NCBI RefSeq assembly: GCF_030812215.1 | Contig: NZ_JAUSSG010000012.1 | Coordinates: 62,001 to 126,000 of the forward strand | Source of the DNA: Variovorax boronicumulans | Lineage (GTDB): Bacteria > Pseudomonadota > Gammaproteobacteria > Burkholderiales > Burkholderiaceae_C | Direction of reading: 5' to 3' | DNA: 64,000 bases | Shown here: positions 8,021-16,671 of the stretch, piece by piece | Numbering within the stretch: position 1 is the first letter of the stretch | How the letters are laid out: the number at the start of each line of letters is the position of its first letter | Notes under the pieces: generated by a model | Seen by the model: only the letters and a program-made list of their open reading frames with translations | The model's database searches: none | What the model was told of the DNA's origin: nothing | Program-made: the position numbers and the translations under genes

Positions 8021-8698
8021 ATGAACCCCACCCCCACCCTCGAGCGCTTGCGCTTCAACATGATCGAACAGCAGATCCGCCCCTGGGATGTGCTGGACAT
8101 GGACATCCTCGACCTGCTGGCCACCATCCACCGCGAGGACTACGTGCCGGAAGCCCACCGCACGCTCTCCTTCTTCGACATGGAACTGCCGCTGCTCGAC
8201 GGTTCCGTACCCGGCGAAATCATGCTGTCGCCCAAGGTCGAGGCGCGCACGCTGCACGACCTGAAAGTGCAGAAACATGAGTCGGTGCTCGAAATCGGTA
8301 CCGGTTCGGGCTTCATGGCCGCCCTGCTCGGTGCCCGCGCCGCCCAGGTGCTGTCTCTTGAGATCAACCCCGTGCTGGCCGCCCGCGCCGCCGAGACGCT
8401 GCGCCAGAACGGTGTGAGCAACGTCGAAGTGCGCCATGCCGACGGTTCCGTGCCCCTGCCCAGCGGCCCGAGCTTCGACGTGATCGTGCTGAGCGGCTCC
8501 GTCGCCCGCATCCCGCAGAACCTCTTGGGTTCGCTCAAGGTCGGCGGTCGCCTCGCGGCCATCGTGGGCGAGGAGCCGATGATGCGCGCCCACTTCGTCA
8601 CCCGCACCAGCGAAAGCAAGTGGGACACGATCCAGCCCTGGGACACCGTGGCACCGCGCCTCCTGAATTTCCCCGAGCCCTCGCGCTTCTCGTTCTGA
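8021..8698 (+). CDS. pcm: Protein-L-isoaspartate O-methyltransferase family protein
   Basis: 225 residues. SAM-dependent methyltransferase with motif I at VLEIGTGSGFMAALLG (about 92-107), a following acidic LSLEINP, and VIVLSGSVARIP in place of the more usual post-motif. Pcm methylates abnormal isoaspartyl residues in damaged proteins, starting their repair. The family Thr/Ser segment that contacts the substrate (GxTISQP in classical Pcm) appears here as PGEIMLSPK, so this belongs to the variant group common in betaproteobacteria in front of rhodanese and tolC genes, and its substrate is less certain than for E. coli Pcm. It precedes the rhodanese gene by 13 bases. Confidence 0.85.
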   Translation: MNPTPTLERLRFNMIEQQIRPWDVLDMDILDLLATIHREDYVPEAHRTLSFFDMELPLLDGSVPGEIMLSPKVEARTLHDLKVQKHESVLEIGTGSGFMAALLGARAAQVLSLEINPVLAARAAETLRQNGVSNVEVRHADGSVPLPSGPSFDVIVLSGSVARIPQNLLGSLKVGGRLAAIVGEEPMMRAHFVTRTSESKWDTIQPWDTVAPRLLNFPEPSRFSF

Positions 8699-8711
8699 GC
8701 GGGCCGCACCA

Positions 8712-9047
8712 ATGATCGACCAAGTCCGCCCCGCCGACCTTGCCGCCTGGTTCGCACAGGACGCCGATGCCGCCCCGGTGCTGCTCGACGTGCGCGAACC
8801 GTGGGAGCTGCAGACGGCGAGCGTCGCGCCCGCGGGCTTCACGCTGGTGGCGATCCCGATGAACGAGATCCCTGGCCGCCTCGCCGAGTTGGGCGAAGGC
8901 CAGCGCATCGCATGTCTCTGCCATCACGGCGCGCGCAGCCAGCGCGTGGCCGCGTTTTTGAACCAGAACGGCTTTGACCAGCTCGCCAACGTGGCGGGCG
9001 GCATCGACGCCTGGTCGTCGCACGACCCCTCGGTCCCGCGCTACTGA
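8712..9047 (+). CDS. Rhodanese-like domain protein
   Basis: 111 residues, a single rhodanese domain (sulfurtransferase fold). Family features are VLLDVREPWE at about 21-30, and the active-site loop CLCHHGARS, whose first or second cysteine in the loop would carry the persulfide, followed by VAAFLNQNGFDQLANVAGGIDAW. Single-domain rhodaneses carry sulfur in thiolation or cyanide/redox stress pathways; the specific role here is unknown. It sits between pcm and tolC on the same strand with short gaps, so the three are probably one transcript. Confidence 0.9.
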   Translation: MIDQVRPADLAAWFAQDADAAPVLLDVREPWELQTASVAPAGFTLVAIPMNEIPGRLAELGEGQRIACLCHHGARSQRVAAFLNQNGFDQLANVAGGIDAWSSHDPSVPRY

Positions 9048-9069
9048 TTCTTTCCCTCAAGGACGTTCA

Positions 9070-10617
9070 ATGCCTCCACGGCCCCGGCTTCTGCCACTTT
9101 CCGCAGCACTCGCCAGCGTTATCACGACCCTGCTTGCACTGCCGGCCCAAGGCCAGACACTGAACGAACTCTATGAATCCGCCCGCGGCTACGACGCCAC
9201 GTACCAGGGCGCCCGGGCGCAGTACGACGCGAACGTCGCGCGCGCCGCGCAGGCCAAGGCCGGCATCCTGCCGGCCGTCGGGCTCACGGCCGGCGTGAAC
9301 CGCAGCAACCTCGACATCGACACCCTCACGGGCACCAGCCGCGGCGCCAGCGCTTCGCGCGACTTCAACACGCAGAACGTCGGCATCAACGCCACGCAGC
9401 CGCTCTATCGTCCCGCCAACTGGGCCACCTACGAGCAGGGCAAGCGCCAGACGGAGATTGCATTGGCGGTGCTCACCACCGCCGAGCAGGACCTGATCGT
9501 GCGCGTGAGCCAGGCGTACTTCGACGTGCTCGCGAGCCAGGACAGCCTGGCGCTGGTGCGCGCGCAGAAGGTCGCCGTGGCCGAGCAGCTTGCGTCGGCC
9601 AAGCGCAATTTCGAAGTCGGCACCTCCACGATCACCGACTCGCGCGAGGCGCAGGCTCGCTACGACCTGGTGATCGCGCAGGAAATCGCCGCCGAGAACG
9701 ACCTGCAGGTCAAGAAGATCGTGCTCGACCAGCTCGTCGGCCGCCCCGGCAGCGTGCCGGTGCCGCTGGCTGTGCCGGTCGTGCTGCCCACCGCCCAGCC
9801 TGCGGACATCAACGCCTGGGTCGCGCAGGCCGACGAGGTGCATCCCGCGATCCAGCAGGCGCGCCTCGGTCTGGACGTGGCCGGGCTCGAAGTGCAGAAA
9901 GCGCAGGCCGGCCACAAGCCCACGCTCGACGCCAGCCTGGGCTACAACGTCACGCGCAACCCGACCGGCACCAGCACCAGCACCGTGGGCACGCGTGTCA
10001 ACGCCGCCACGGTCGGCGTCACGTTCAACCTGCCGCTCTTCGCCGGTTTCGCGACCGAGAACCGCATCAAGGAAACGCTGGCGCTCGAAGACCAATCGCG
10101 CAGCGTGCTCGACGGCACCCGGCGCAGCGTGGCCCAGGCCACGCGCGCGGCGTATCTCGGCCTCGTATCGGGTGCGGGCCAGGTCAAGGCGCTGGAAGCG
10201 GCCGAGGCCTCGAGCCAGAGCGCGCTGGACGCCAACAAGCTCGGCTACCAGGTGGGCGTGCGCATCAACATCGACGTGCTCAACTCGCAGAGCCAGCTGT
10301 TCCAGACCAAGCGCGACCTCGCGCAGGCGCGCTACAACGTGCTGCTGGGCAACCTGAAGCTGCGCCAGGCCAACGGCACGCTGACGACCGCGGACATGAA
10401 TGCGATCAATGCGACGCTGGCGAGCAATGGGAGCACGCCGGCCGTGCCGTCGGTCACGACAACGCCGGATCGTTCGCCTGTGCCCTCTTCGACGACGGTG
10501 ACGCCGCCCAGCATTCCGGTGGTGCCACCGGTGCCGGTGCAGCCGTTCAACCCGACGCCGCCGACGATGCCTTCGGCTCCCGTGCCGCCGGTGATCGTGA
10601 ATCCGCCTGTGCGCTGA
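9070..10617 (+). CDS. tolC: TolC-family outer-membrane efflux channel
   Basis: 515 residues. Signal peptide with cleavage after AQG, then two homologous OEP repeats (about 25-230 and 235-450), each with long helices ending in beta strands. Typical segments are TLNELYESARGYDATYQGARAQYDA, ATQPLYRPANW, VRVSQAYFDVLASQDSL, LEVGTSTITD-like FEVGTSTITDSREAQARYDLV, and FNLPLFAGFATENR. The last 65 residues form a Pro/Thr/Val-rich tail with no known function, longer than in E. coli TolC. TolC trimers form the exit duct of tripartite efflux pumps and type I secretion. An AAGGACG ribosome site lies just before the ATG at 9070. Confidence 0.93.
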   Translation: MPPRPRLLPLSAALASVITTLLALPAQGQTLNELYESARGYDATYQGARAQYDANVARAAQAKAGILPAVGLTAGVNRSNLDIDTLTGTSRGASASRDFNTQNVGINATQPLYRPANWATYEQGKRQTEIALAVLTTAEQDLIVRVSQAYFDVLASQDSLALVRAQKVAVAEQLASAKRNFEVGTSTITDSREAQARYDLVIAQEIAAENDLQVKKIVLDQLVGRPGSVPVPLAVPVVLPTAQPADINAWVAQADEVHPAIQQARLGLDVAGLEVQKAQAGHKPTLDASLGYNVTRNPTGTSTSTVGTRVNAATVGVTFNLPLFAGFATENRIKETLALEDQSRSVLDGTRRSVAQATRAAYLGLVSGAGQVKALEAAEASSQSALDANKLGYQVGVRINIDVLNSQSQLFQTKRDLAQARYNVLLGNLKLRQANGTLTTADMNAINATLASNGSTPAVPSVTTTPDRSPVPSSTTVTPPSIPVVPPVPVQPFNPTPPTMPSAPVPPVIVNPPVR

Positions 10618-10626
10618 CCTTGGCGG

Positions 10627-12006
10627 TCAGTCGAGCGTAGGCTCCGCCCTGGTCTCTTCCAGCGGCACGCCTTCCACCGCCGCCACAGGCTCCGCAGCCT
10701 GCGCAATCGCCAGCACCGCAGCCGCCGTGCGTTCAGCAGCCCCGCGGTTCGACGACGAGAACGCCAGCGCCGCCTGCGCCATCGCTGCACGGCGCTCGGG
10801 GTTCTCGACCAGCTTCAGCGCCGCCGTCACCGCCTGCTCCATGCCCTCGACGCGCAGCGAAGCACCCGCGGCCAGCGACAGCTGCGCCGCCTCGGCGAAG
10901 TTGAAGGTCGACGGGCCCATCACCACCGGGCAGCCGCAGGCGGCCGGCTCGATGAGGTTCTGCCCGCCCAGCGGCTCGAAGCTGCCGCCCAGCAGCGCCA
11001 CGTCGGCCAGGCCGTAGTACAGCGCCATCTCGCCGAGCGAATCGCCGAGCCAAATCTCCGCATCCCTCGGCTGGCCCGCGGCACTGCGGCGTGCAACGGC
11101 GAAACCCTGCGATTCGATCAGCGCCGCCACTTCGTCGAAACGCTGCGGATGGCGCGGCACGATCATCCATTGCACGTCGTGCACGCGCTTGGCGATCGAG
11201 CGGATCGCGCCCTGCTCGGGCGGCACCGGCGAGGTCGCTCCGAAACGCTTGAGCACCTCGAGCAGCAGCCGCTCCTCGCCGTCGCGCGAACTCGCGAGCA
11301 CGACCATGGGCTTGGGCAGGCGCTCGCGCAGCGAGGTCGCGGCAGTCAGTTGCCGCGCGTCGGGCGTCGCATCGAACTTGAGGTTGCCGTAGATGCCGGC
11401 CACCTTGGCGCCAAGGGACACCAGCCGGTGCGCATCGGCTTCGGTCTGCGCCCACACGGCCGCGAGGGCCGAGTACGCGGGCCGCGCGAGCCAGCCGAGA
11501 CGCTCAGCGGCGGCCAGCGACTTCTCGTTGAGCCGCGCATTGGCCAGCACCAGCGGAATGCGGCGCTCGGCGCAGGCAGCGGCCATCTCGGGCCAGACCT
11601 CGGTTTCCATCAGCACGCCGATGCGCGGCTTGAAGCGGTCCAGGAAGCGCGCGACGGCGCCCGGCGTGTCCCAGGGCTGCCAGACCTGCGTGTCGCCGGG
11701 CTCGAGCAGCTTGGCGCCCTCTTCGCGGCCGGTGGCGGTGCCGTGGGTGAGCAGGATCGGAATACCCGGGTACTGCCGCCGCAACTCGGCGATGAGGATC
11801 GCGGCCGCGCGCGTTTCGCCGAGCGACACCGCATGCACCCAGCACTGGGCCTCGCCGGTGATGGATTCGTCGTAGTGGCCGAAGCGCTCCTCGACGGCCA
11901 CGGCATAGCCCGGCTCGGCCTCCGCCCGGCGCCGCAACTTGCGGCGCACCAGCGGTTGCACGACGGTGGTGAAGGCGCCGTACAGGCGCAGCAGCAGGGA
12001 ACGCAC
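10627..12006 (-). CDS. waaA: 3-deoxy-D-manno-octulosonic acid transferase
   Basis: 459 residues. Transfers Kdo from CMP-Kdo to lipid IVA in the inner core of lipopolysaccharide, at the inner face of the cytoplasmic membrane. Signature segments are WVHAVSLGETRAA with the conserved Glu, ILLTHGTATGRE, GVLMETEVWPEM, LANARLNEKS, and the C-terminal GGSFEPLGGQNLIEPAACG typical of GT-B family 30 enzymes. An N-terminal helix (LLLRLYGAFTTVVQPL) would anchor it. The only suitable start is a GTG at 12006, five bases after the stop of the phosphomannomutase gene, so it is probably co-transcribed with it. Confidence 0.93.
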   Translation of the reverse strand: MRSLLLRLYGAFTTVVQPLVRRKLRRRAEAEPGYAVAVEERFGHYDESITGEAQCWVHAVSLGETRAAAILIAELRRQYPGIPILLTHGTATGREEGAKLLEPGDTQVWQPWDTPGAVARFLDRFKPRIGVLMETEVWPEMAAACAERRIPLVLANARLNEKSLAAAERLGWLARPAYSALAAVWAQTEADAHRLVSLGAKVAGIYGNLKFDATPDARQLTAATSLRERLPKPMVVLASSRDGEERLLLEVLKRFGATSPVPPEQGAIRSIAKRVHDVQWMIVPRHPQRFDEVAALIESQGFAVARRSAAGQPRDAEIWLGDSLGEMALYYGLADVALLGGSFEPLGGQNLIEPAACGCPVVMGPSTFNFAEAAQLSLAAGASLRVEGMEQAVTAALKLVENPERRAAMAQAALAFSSSNRGAAERTAAAVLAIAQAAEPVAAVEGVPLEETRAEPTLD

Positions 12007-12011
12007 AGATG

Positions 12012-13394
12012 TCAGTGAGAGGCTTCGGCCAGCTTGGCGTCGGGTTTGGCGGTGCGCAGCAGCGCGAGCATTTCGGCCTGGATGCGCTGGAGCGCAGCAT
12101 CGGTCTGGCCTTCGAAGCGCAGCACCAGCACGGGGGTGGTGTTGGAAGCGCGGATCAGCCCGAAGCCATCGGGCCAGTCCACGCGGAGGCCGTCGATGGT
12201 CGAGACCTTGGCGGGGGCGGCAAAGGTGGCGCTCTTGACCAGCATGTCGACCACCGCGTGCGGCTCGCCCTCGGCGCAGGCCACGTTGAGTTCGGGCGTC
12301 GAGAAGCTGGTGGGCAGCGCGTTGAGCACATCGCTCGCGTCCGGGCTCTTGCTCAGGATTTCGAGCAGGCGGCAGCCGGCATAAGTGCCGTCGTCGAAGC
12401 CGAACCAGCGTTCCTTGAAGAAGATGTGGCCGCTCATCTCGCCGCCCAGCGGCGAATCGATTTCCTTCATCTTCGCCTTGATGAGCGAGTGGCCGGTCTT
12501 GTAGATCATCGGCTTGCCGCCCGCGGCCTCGATGGCGGGCGCGAGGCGCTGCGAGCACTTCACGTCGTAGACGATGGTGCCGCCCGGCACGCGGGAGAGC
12601 ACGTCTTGCGCAAAGAGCTGCATCTGGCGGTCGGGAAAGATGTTCTGGCCGTCCTTGGTGACGATGCCCAGGCGGTCGCCGTCGCCGTCGAAGGCCAGGC
12701 CCAGTTCGGCTTCGCCCTTGGCCAGTTCGGCCATCAGGTCCTTGAGGTTCTCTAGCTTGCTGGGGTCGGGGTGGTGATTGGGGAAGTCGCCATCGACTTC
12801 GCTGAAGAGCTCGACCACTTCGCAGCCGATGGCACGGAAGATGGCGGGGGCCGTGGCACCCGCGATGCCGTTGCCCGAATCGACCACGATCTTCATCGGG
12901 CGTGCCAGCTTGATGTCGCCGGCAATGCGCTGCGTGTAGGCCTCGGTCACGTCGACCTTGCGCACGCTGCCGCCGGGGGCCAGCTTCGCGGTGCCGTCTT
13001 CCATGGTCTTTCGCAGGCCCTGGATCTCGTCGCCGTAGATCGCGCGGCCGGCCAGCACCATCTTGAAACCGTTGTAGTCCTTGGGGTTGTGGCTGCCGGT
13101 GACCTGGATGCCGCTCGTGCACAGCGTGTGGGCTGCGAAATAGAGCATGGGCGTGGTCACCGCGCCCACGTCGATCACCTCGATGCCGGTGGCCACCAGG
13201 CCCTTGATCAGCGCCTCGGCCAGTGCGGGGCCCGACAGGCGTCCGTCGCGCCCCACGGCCACCGTCTTCTCGCCGGCGGCGCGGGCAGCGCTGCCGAATG
13301 CGCGGCCAAGCGCTTCGGCCACCTCTGCATCGAGGGTGACGGGCACGACGCCGCGGATGTCATAGGCCTTGAAGATCGACGCGCTGAGTTGCAT
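12012..13394 (-). CDS. Phosphomannomutase/phosphoglucomutase
   Basis: 460 residues, alpha-D-phosphohexomutase superfamily, AlgC/ManB type. Interconverts mannose (or glucose) 6- and 1-phosphate for sugar-nucleotide supply to lipopolysaccharide or exopolysaccharide. The phosphoserine loop is VTGSHNPKDYNGFKMV (about 100-115), the metal loop DGDGDRLG (about 240), the sugar-binding loop GGEMSGH (about 320) and the phosphate-binding loop RASNTTPVLVLRFEG near the C-terminus, so all four domains are present. ATG at 13394. Pairing with waaA fits a role in envelope sugars. Confidence 0.93.
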   Translation of the reverse strand: MQLSASIFKAYDIRGVVPVTLDAEVAEALGRAFGSAARAAGEKTVAVGRDGRLSGPALAEALIKGLVATGIEVIDVGAVTTPMLYFAAHTLCTSGIQVTGSHNPKDYNGFKMVLAGRAIYGDEIQGLRKTMEDGTAKLAPGGSVRKVDVTEAYTQRIAGDIKLARPMKIVVDSGNGIAGATAPAIFRAIGCEVVELFSEVDGDFPNHHPDPSKLENLKDLMAELAKGEAELGLAFDGDGDRLGIVTKDGQNIFPDRQMQLFAQDVLSRVPGGTIVYDVKCSQRLAPAIEAAGGKPMIYKTGHSLIKAKMKEIDSPLGGEMSGHIFFKERWFGFDDGTYAGCRLLEILSKSPDASDVLNALPTSFSTPELNVACAEGEPHAVVDMLVKSATFAAPAKVSTIDGLRVDWPDGFGLIRASNTTPVLVLRFEGQTDAALQRIQAEMLALLRTAKPDAKLAEASH

Positions 13395-13505
13395 GAAAGG
13401 CGTTTCCCGATGGGTTTTTGGAACGGGGCATTGTAGGCAACGCCCCGCCTGCCCACATGTCCGAAAACGGCCAGTCGAAACGGGATGAAACCGTATCATT
13501 TGCCC

Positions 13506-15101
13506 ATGCCTACCCCTCACGCCCCCTCTGAAGCGCTCGAGAGCGACGCCTGCTACCTGGCGATGAAGACGCACGATGCGCGCTTCGACGGATCGTTCTT
13601 CACCGCCGTGACCTCCACCGGCATCTATTGCCGGCCGGTCTGCCGCGTCAAGCTGCCGCGGCGCGAGAACTGCCGGTTCTTCGTGCACGCGGCGCAGGCC
13701 GAGGCCGAGGGCTTCCGCCCCTGCCTGCGCTGCCGGCCCGAACTGGCGCCGCGCGCAGCCAGCTGGTCGACCGAAGACTCCTCGCGCATCCTCGCGCTGC
13801 AGGCGGCACGGCTGATCGACGAGCCCGATGCATGGACCCACGGCGACGACAACGGCCCCGGCGCGGCGCAGATCGCAGCGCGCCTGGGCGTGAGCGACCG
13901 GCATCTGCGGCGCATCTTCGAGGCGCAATTCGGCGTCTCCCCCCTTCAATACCTGCAGACGCGCCGCCTCCTGGCCGCCAAGCAGCTGATCGCCGACACG
14001 CGCCTGCCGATGACCCAGGTGGCGCTGGCCAGCGGTTTTGCCAGCGTGCGCCGCTTCAATGCCGCCTTCGTCGAGCACTACGGCCTCAACCCGAGCGCAT
14101 TGCGGCGCGCGGGCGGCACCCAGGGCGGCGAAGGCAAGGCGATCGAGGTGCGGCTGGGCTTTCGCCCGCCCTACGACGTGAACGCGATGCTCGGCTTCTT
14201 CGCACGCCGCGCCCTGCGGGGTGTCGAGGTGGCGACGACGGCCGACGGCAAAACGCCCGCCAAGGGCAGCACGCCGGCCTATGTGCGCCTTGCCCGCACG
14301 TTGCGCGTGCAGCAAGGCGGACAGGCCCACGCCGGCTGGCTGCAGTTGCGCTTCGACATCGAACGCGAGCAGATGCTGCTGTCGGTCAGCGATTCGCTCG
14401 CCGCGGTGCTGCCGATCGTGATCAGCCGGGCTCGCGCCATGCTCGATCTCGATGCCGAACCGATGGCGATCAACGCGGCGCTGCATGCGGCCTTTCCGCA
14501 CGGCGACGGGTTGCGCGTGCCCGGCACGGTCGACGGCTTCGAGCTTGCAGTGCGCGCGGTGCTGGGCCAGCAGATCACGGTGGCTGCGGCGCGCACGCTG
14601 GGCTCGCGGCTGGTCGAGGCGTTCGGCGAACCCATCGCCACGCCCATCGACGGCCTGGACAAATTGTTTCCAACACCCGCGGCACTGGCGGCGGCGAGCG
14701 GCGATGTGCTGGGGCAGCTCGGCATCGTGCGGCAACGCCAGGCTGCCCTGCAGGCCATCGCAGGCGAAGTGGCGGCCGGCAAGCTGGCGCTGCATGCGGG
14801 CGCCGACGTGCCCGCAACCATCGCCGCGCTGCAGGAACTGCCCGGCATCGGCGCATGGACCGCGCAGTACATCGCGATGCGCGCGCTGCGCTGGCCCGAT
14901 GCCTTCCCGGCCGGCGATGTCGCGCTGCAGAAGGCACTGGGCGTGACCACCGCGCGCGCGGCCAGCGAGGCGTCGCAGGCATGGCGCCCCTGGCGCAGCT
15001 ATGCGGTGCTGCGGGCTTGGCACGCGCCCTCGCCTCCCTCGGTCGCCCCAAACGCGGCAGCGGATTCTTCCAACATCACAACGGCAGGCGTCGCAGCCTG
15101 A
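13506..15101 (+). CDS. Ada/AraC/AlkA fusion: DNA-3-methyladenine glycosylase with methyl-sensing regulator head
   Basis: 531 residues. Residues about 10-85 are an Ada-type zinc domain with four cysteines (GIYCRPVCRVK and RPCLRCRPE) that accepts a methyl group from DNA phosphotriesters. Residues about 95-200 are an AraC helix-turn-helix (IAARLGVSDRHLRRIFEAQFG, VALASGFASVRRFNAAF). Residues about 210-290 match the AlkA N-terminal domain, and the rest is an HhH-GPD glycosylase with LPGIGAWTAQYIAMRAL and the catalytic Asp in AGDVALQKAL. The fusion links sensing and regulation to excision of alkylated bases. It lacks the O6-methylguanine domain of E. coli Ada, which the next gene supplies six bases downstream. 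ATG at 13506 chosen over an in-frame ATG at 13485. Confidence 0.93.
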   Translation: MPTPHAPSEALESDACYLAMKTHDARFDGSFFTAVTSTGIYCRPVCRVKLPRRENCRFFVHAAQAEAEGFRPCLRCRPELAPRAASWSTEDSSRILALQAARLIDEPDAWTHGDDNGPGAAQIAARLGVSDRHLRRIFEAQFGVSPLQYLQTRRLLAAKQLIADTRLPMTQVALASGFASVRRFNAAFVEHYGLNPSALRRAGGTQGGEGKAIEVRLGFRPPYDVNAMLGFFARRALRGVEVATTADGKTPAKGSTPAYVRLARTLRVQQGGQAHAGWLQLRFDIEREQMLLSVSDSLAAVLPIVISRARAMLDLDAEPMAINAALHAAFPHGDGLRVPGTVDGFELAVRAVLGQQITVAAARTLGSRLVEAFGEPIATPIDGLDKLFPTPAALAAASGDVLGQLGIVRQRQAALQAIAGEVAAGKLALHAGADVPATIAALQELPGIGAWTAQYIAMRALRWPDAFPAGDVALQKALGVTTARAASEASQAWRPWRSYAVLRAWHAPSPPSVAPNAAADSSNITTAGVAA

Positions 15102-15107
15102 AATGTC

Positions 15108-15605
15108 ATGAAGTTCAAGAGCAAGACCATCTACACCTCGCACATCGACACGCCGCTGGGCGGCATCACGATGGCGGCCACCGACCAGGGCCTGGCCGGC
15201 GTCTGGTTCGACCAGCAGCGCCACTGGCCCGACACCACGGGTTGGATCGCGAAAGACGACCATCCCGCGCTCGTCGAAGCCGGCACGCAGCTGCGCGACT
15301 ACTTCGCGGGCAAGCGCAACGATTTCGACATGCCGCTGGACCTGTCGCACGGCACCGCGTTCCAGCAGAGCGTGTGGCAGGCGCTGCTCGCGATTCCCGC
15401 GGGCAAGACGATGACCTACGGCGCGCTCAGCGTTCATGTGGGCAACCCGGCCGCGGTGCGCGCGGTGGGCGCGGCCGTGGGGCGCAACCCGATCAGCGTG
15501 ATCGTTCCCTGCCACCGCGTGCTGGGCTCCGACGGTTCGCTGACCGGTTACGCTGGCGGGCTTCACCGCAAGACCGCGCTCCTGGAACTGGAAGGCGCGA
15601 GGTAA
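15108..15605 (+). CDS. ogt: Methylated-DNA--protein-cysteine methyltransferase
   Basis: 165 residues. Suicide repair protein that moves the methyl group of O6-methylguanine to its own cysteine. The C-terminal catalytic domain has the acceptor motif VIVPCHRVLGSDG with Cys at about 130, the DNA-binding helix region PAGKTMTYGALSVHVGNPAAVRAVG, and YAGGLHRKTALLELE at the end. The N-terminal half is the usual ribonuclease-like cap. It starts six bases after the Ada/AlkA fusion gene, so the pair works as a compact adaptive-response unit. Confidence 0.95.
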   Translation: MKFKSKTIYTSHIDTPLGGITMAATDQGLAGVWFDQQRHWPDTTGWIAKDDHPALVEAGTQLRDYFAGKRNDFDMPLDLSHGTAFQQSVWQALLAIPAGKTMTYGALSVHVGNPAAVRAVGAAVGRNPISVIVPCHRVLGSDGSLTGYAGGLHRKTALLELEGAR

Positions 15606-15609
15606 GGCT

Positions 15610-15714
15610 CGCCCCCAGGCTGCGCGCACTTCGTGTCGCTTCGCCAACCCCCTGCCGGGGGCAACACCTGAGGCCCGGCAAAGCCGGTTCCTCGGTGTTT
15701 CCGGAAGGGGCACC
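15610..15714. repeat. Intergenic stem-loop element, probably dispersed in the genome
   Basis: The gap between ogt and the EamA gene is filled by stacked hairpins. CCCCC-TGCC-GGGGG lies at 15648-15661. A longer stem pairs AACACC.GAGG (from 15663) with CCTC.GGTGTT (to 15699) around an inner CCGGC-AAA-GCCGG. The sequence resembles an element I have seen often between genes in Variovorax and relatives; that memory is not a search result. It may act as a terminator for ogt or be a REP-like element. Confidence 0.55.
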
Positions 15715-15729
15715 GGAACAACAGAGATC

Positions 15730-16662
15730 ATGACCACTACAACGCAGAACAACATTGCCGCCGGCACCGCCAAGCCCTGGCTCATCGACCTGGTATTGCT
15801 CGGTGCGCTCTGGGGCGCGTCCTTTCTCTTCATGCGCATCGGCGCGGCCGAGTTCGGTGCGCTGCCGACGGCCGCGGTGCGGGTGGCCATCGCCGCGCTG
15901 TTCCTGCTGCCGATCGCGCTCGTGCGCGGTCAGGGGCCGGCCATCGCCACGCACTGGAAGGCCACCTTCGGCGTCGGCGTCTTCAACTCGGGGATGCCGT
16001 TCGCGCTCTTCTGCTTTGCGCTCCTGACCATCAACTCCGGCCTCGCCGCCGTCATCAACGCCACCGTGCCGATGTTCGGCGCGCTGGTCGCGTGGGCGTG
16101 GTTCCGCGAGCGGCCGAGCGGCTCGCGCATCGTCGGCCTGGTCATCGGCTTTACCGGTGTTGCGATGCTCGCGAGCCGCAGCGCCGGCCTGCACGCCGGC
16201 GCGAGCAGCAATGCCGCGCTATGGGCGGTGATCGCCTGCCTCGGGGCGTGCCTGTGCTACGGCATCTCGGCCAGCGCCACCCGCCGCTACCTGGGCGGCG
16301 TGCCGCCGCTGGCCACCGCGACGGGCAGCCAACTGGGCGCCACGCTCTTCCTCGCGCTGCCGGCCATCTGGCTCTGGCCCGCGCAGATGCCGAGCCTGCG
16401 CGCATGGCTCGCGCTGGTGGCGCTGGGCATCGCCTGCACGGGCGTGGCGTACATCCTGTTCTTTCGCCTGATCGAACGCGCCGGCCCGGCCCGCGCACTG
16501 ACCGTGACCTTCCTGGTGCCGGTGTTCGCGCTCTTCTACGGCGCGGTGTTTCTGGGTGAAAGCATCACGCAGTGGATGCTGGTTTCTGCTGTGGTGATCG
16601 TGTGCGGCGTGGCGCTCTCCACCGGCGTGGTCAGGCTCGGCCCCAAACCAAAGACGGCCTGA
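15730..16662 (+). CDS. EamA/DMT-family membrane transporter
   Basis: 310 residues with ten predicted membrane helices in two EamA repeats (about 15-145 and 160-295). Typical pieces are LLGALWGASFLFMRIGAAEFG in helix 1, SGLAAVINATVPMFGALVAW at the end of repeat 1, and ARALTVTFLVPVFALFYGAVFLGE in repeat 2. Family members export amino acids, purines or other small metabolites; substrate unknown. ATG at 15730. It faces the DUF1345 gene, with nine bases between the stop codons. Confidence 0.88.
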   Translation: MTTTTQNNIAAGTAKPWLIDLVLLGALWGASFLFMRIGAAEFGALPTAAVRVAIAALFLLPIALVRGQGPAIATHWKATFGVGVFNSGMPFALFCFALLTINSGLAAVINATVPMFGALVAWAWFRERPSGSRIVGLVIGFTGVAMLASRSAGLHAGASSNAALWAVIACLGACLCYGISASATRRYLGGVPPLATATGSQLGATLFLALPAIWLWPAQMPSLRAWLALVALGIACTGVAYILFFRLIERAGPARALTVTFLVPVFALFYGAVFLGESITQWMLVSAVVIVCGVALSTGVVRLGPKPKTA

Positions 16663-16671
16663 CGCTGGCGC

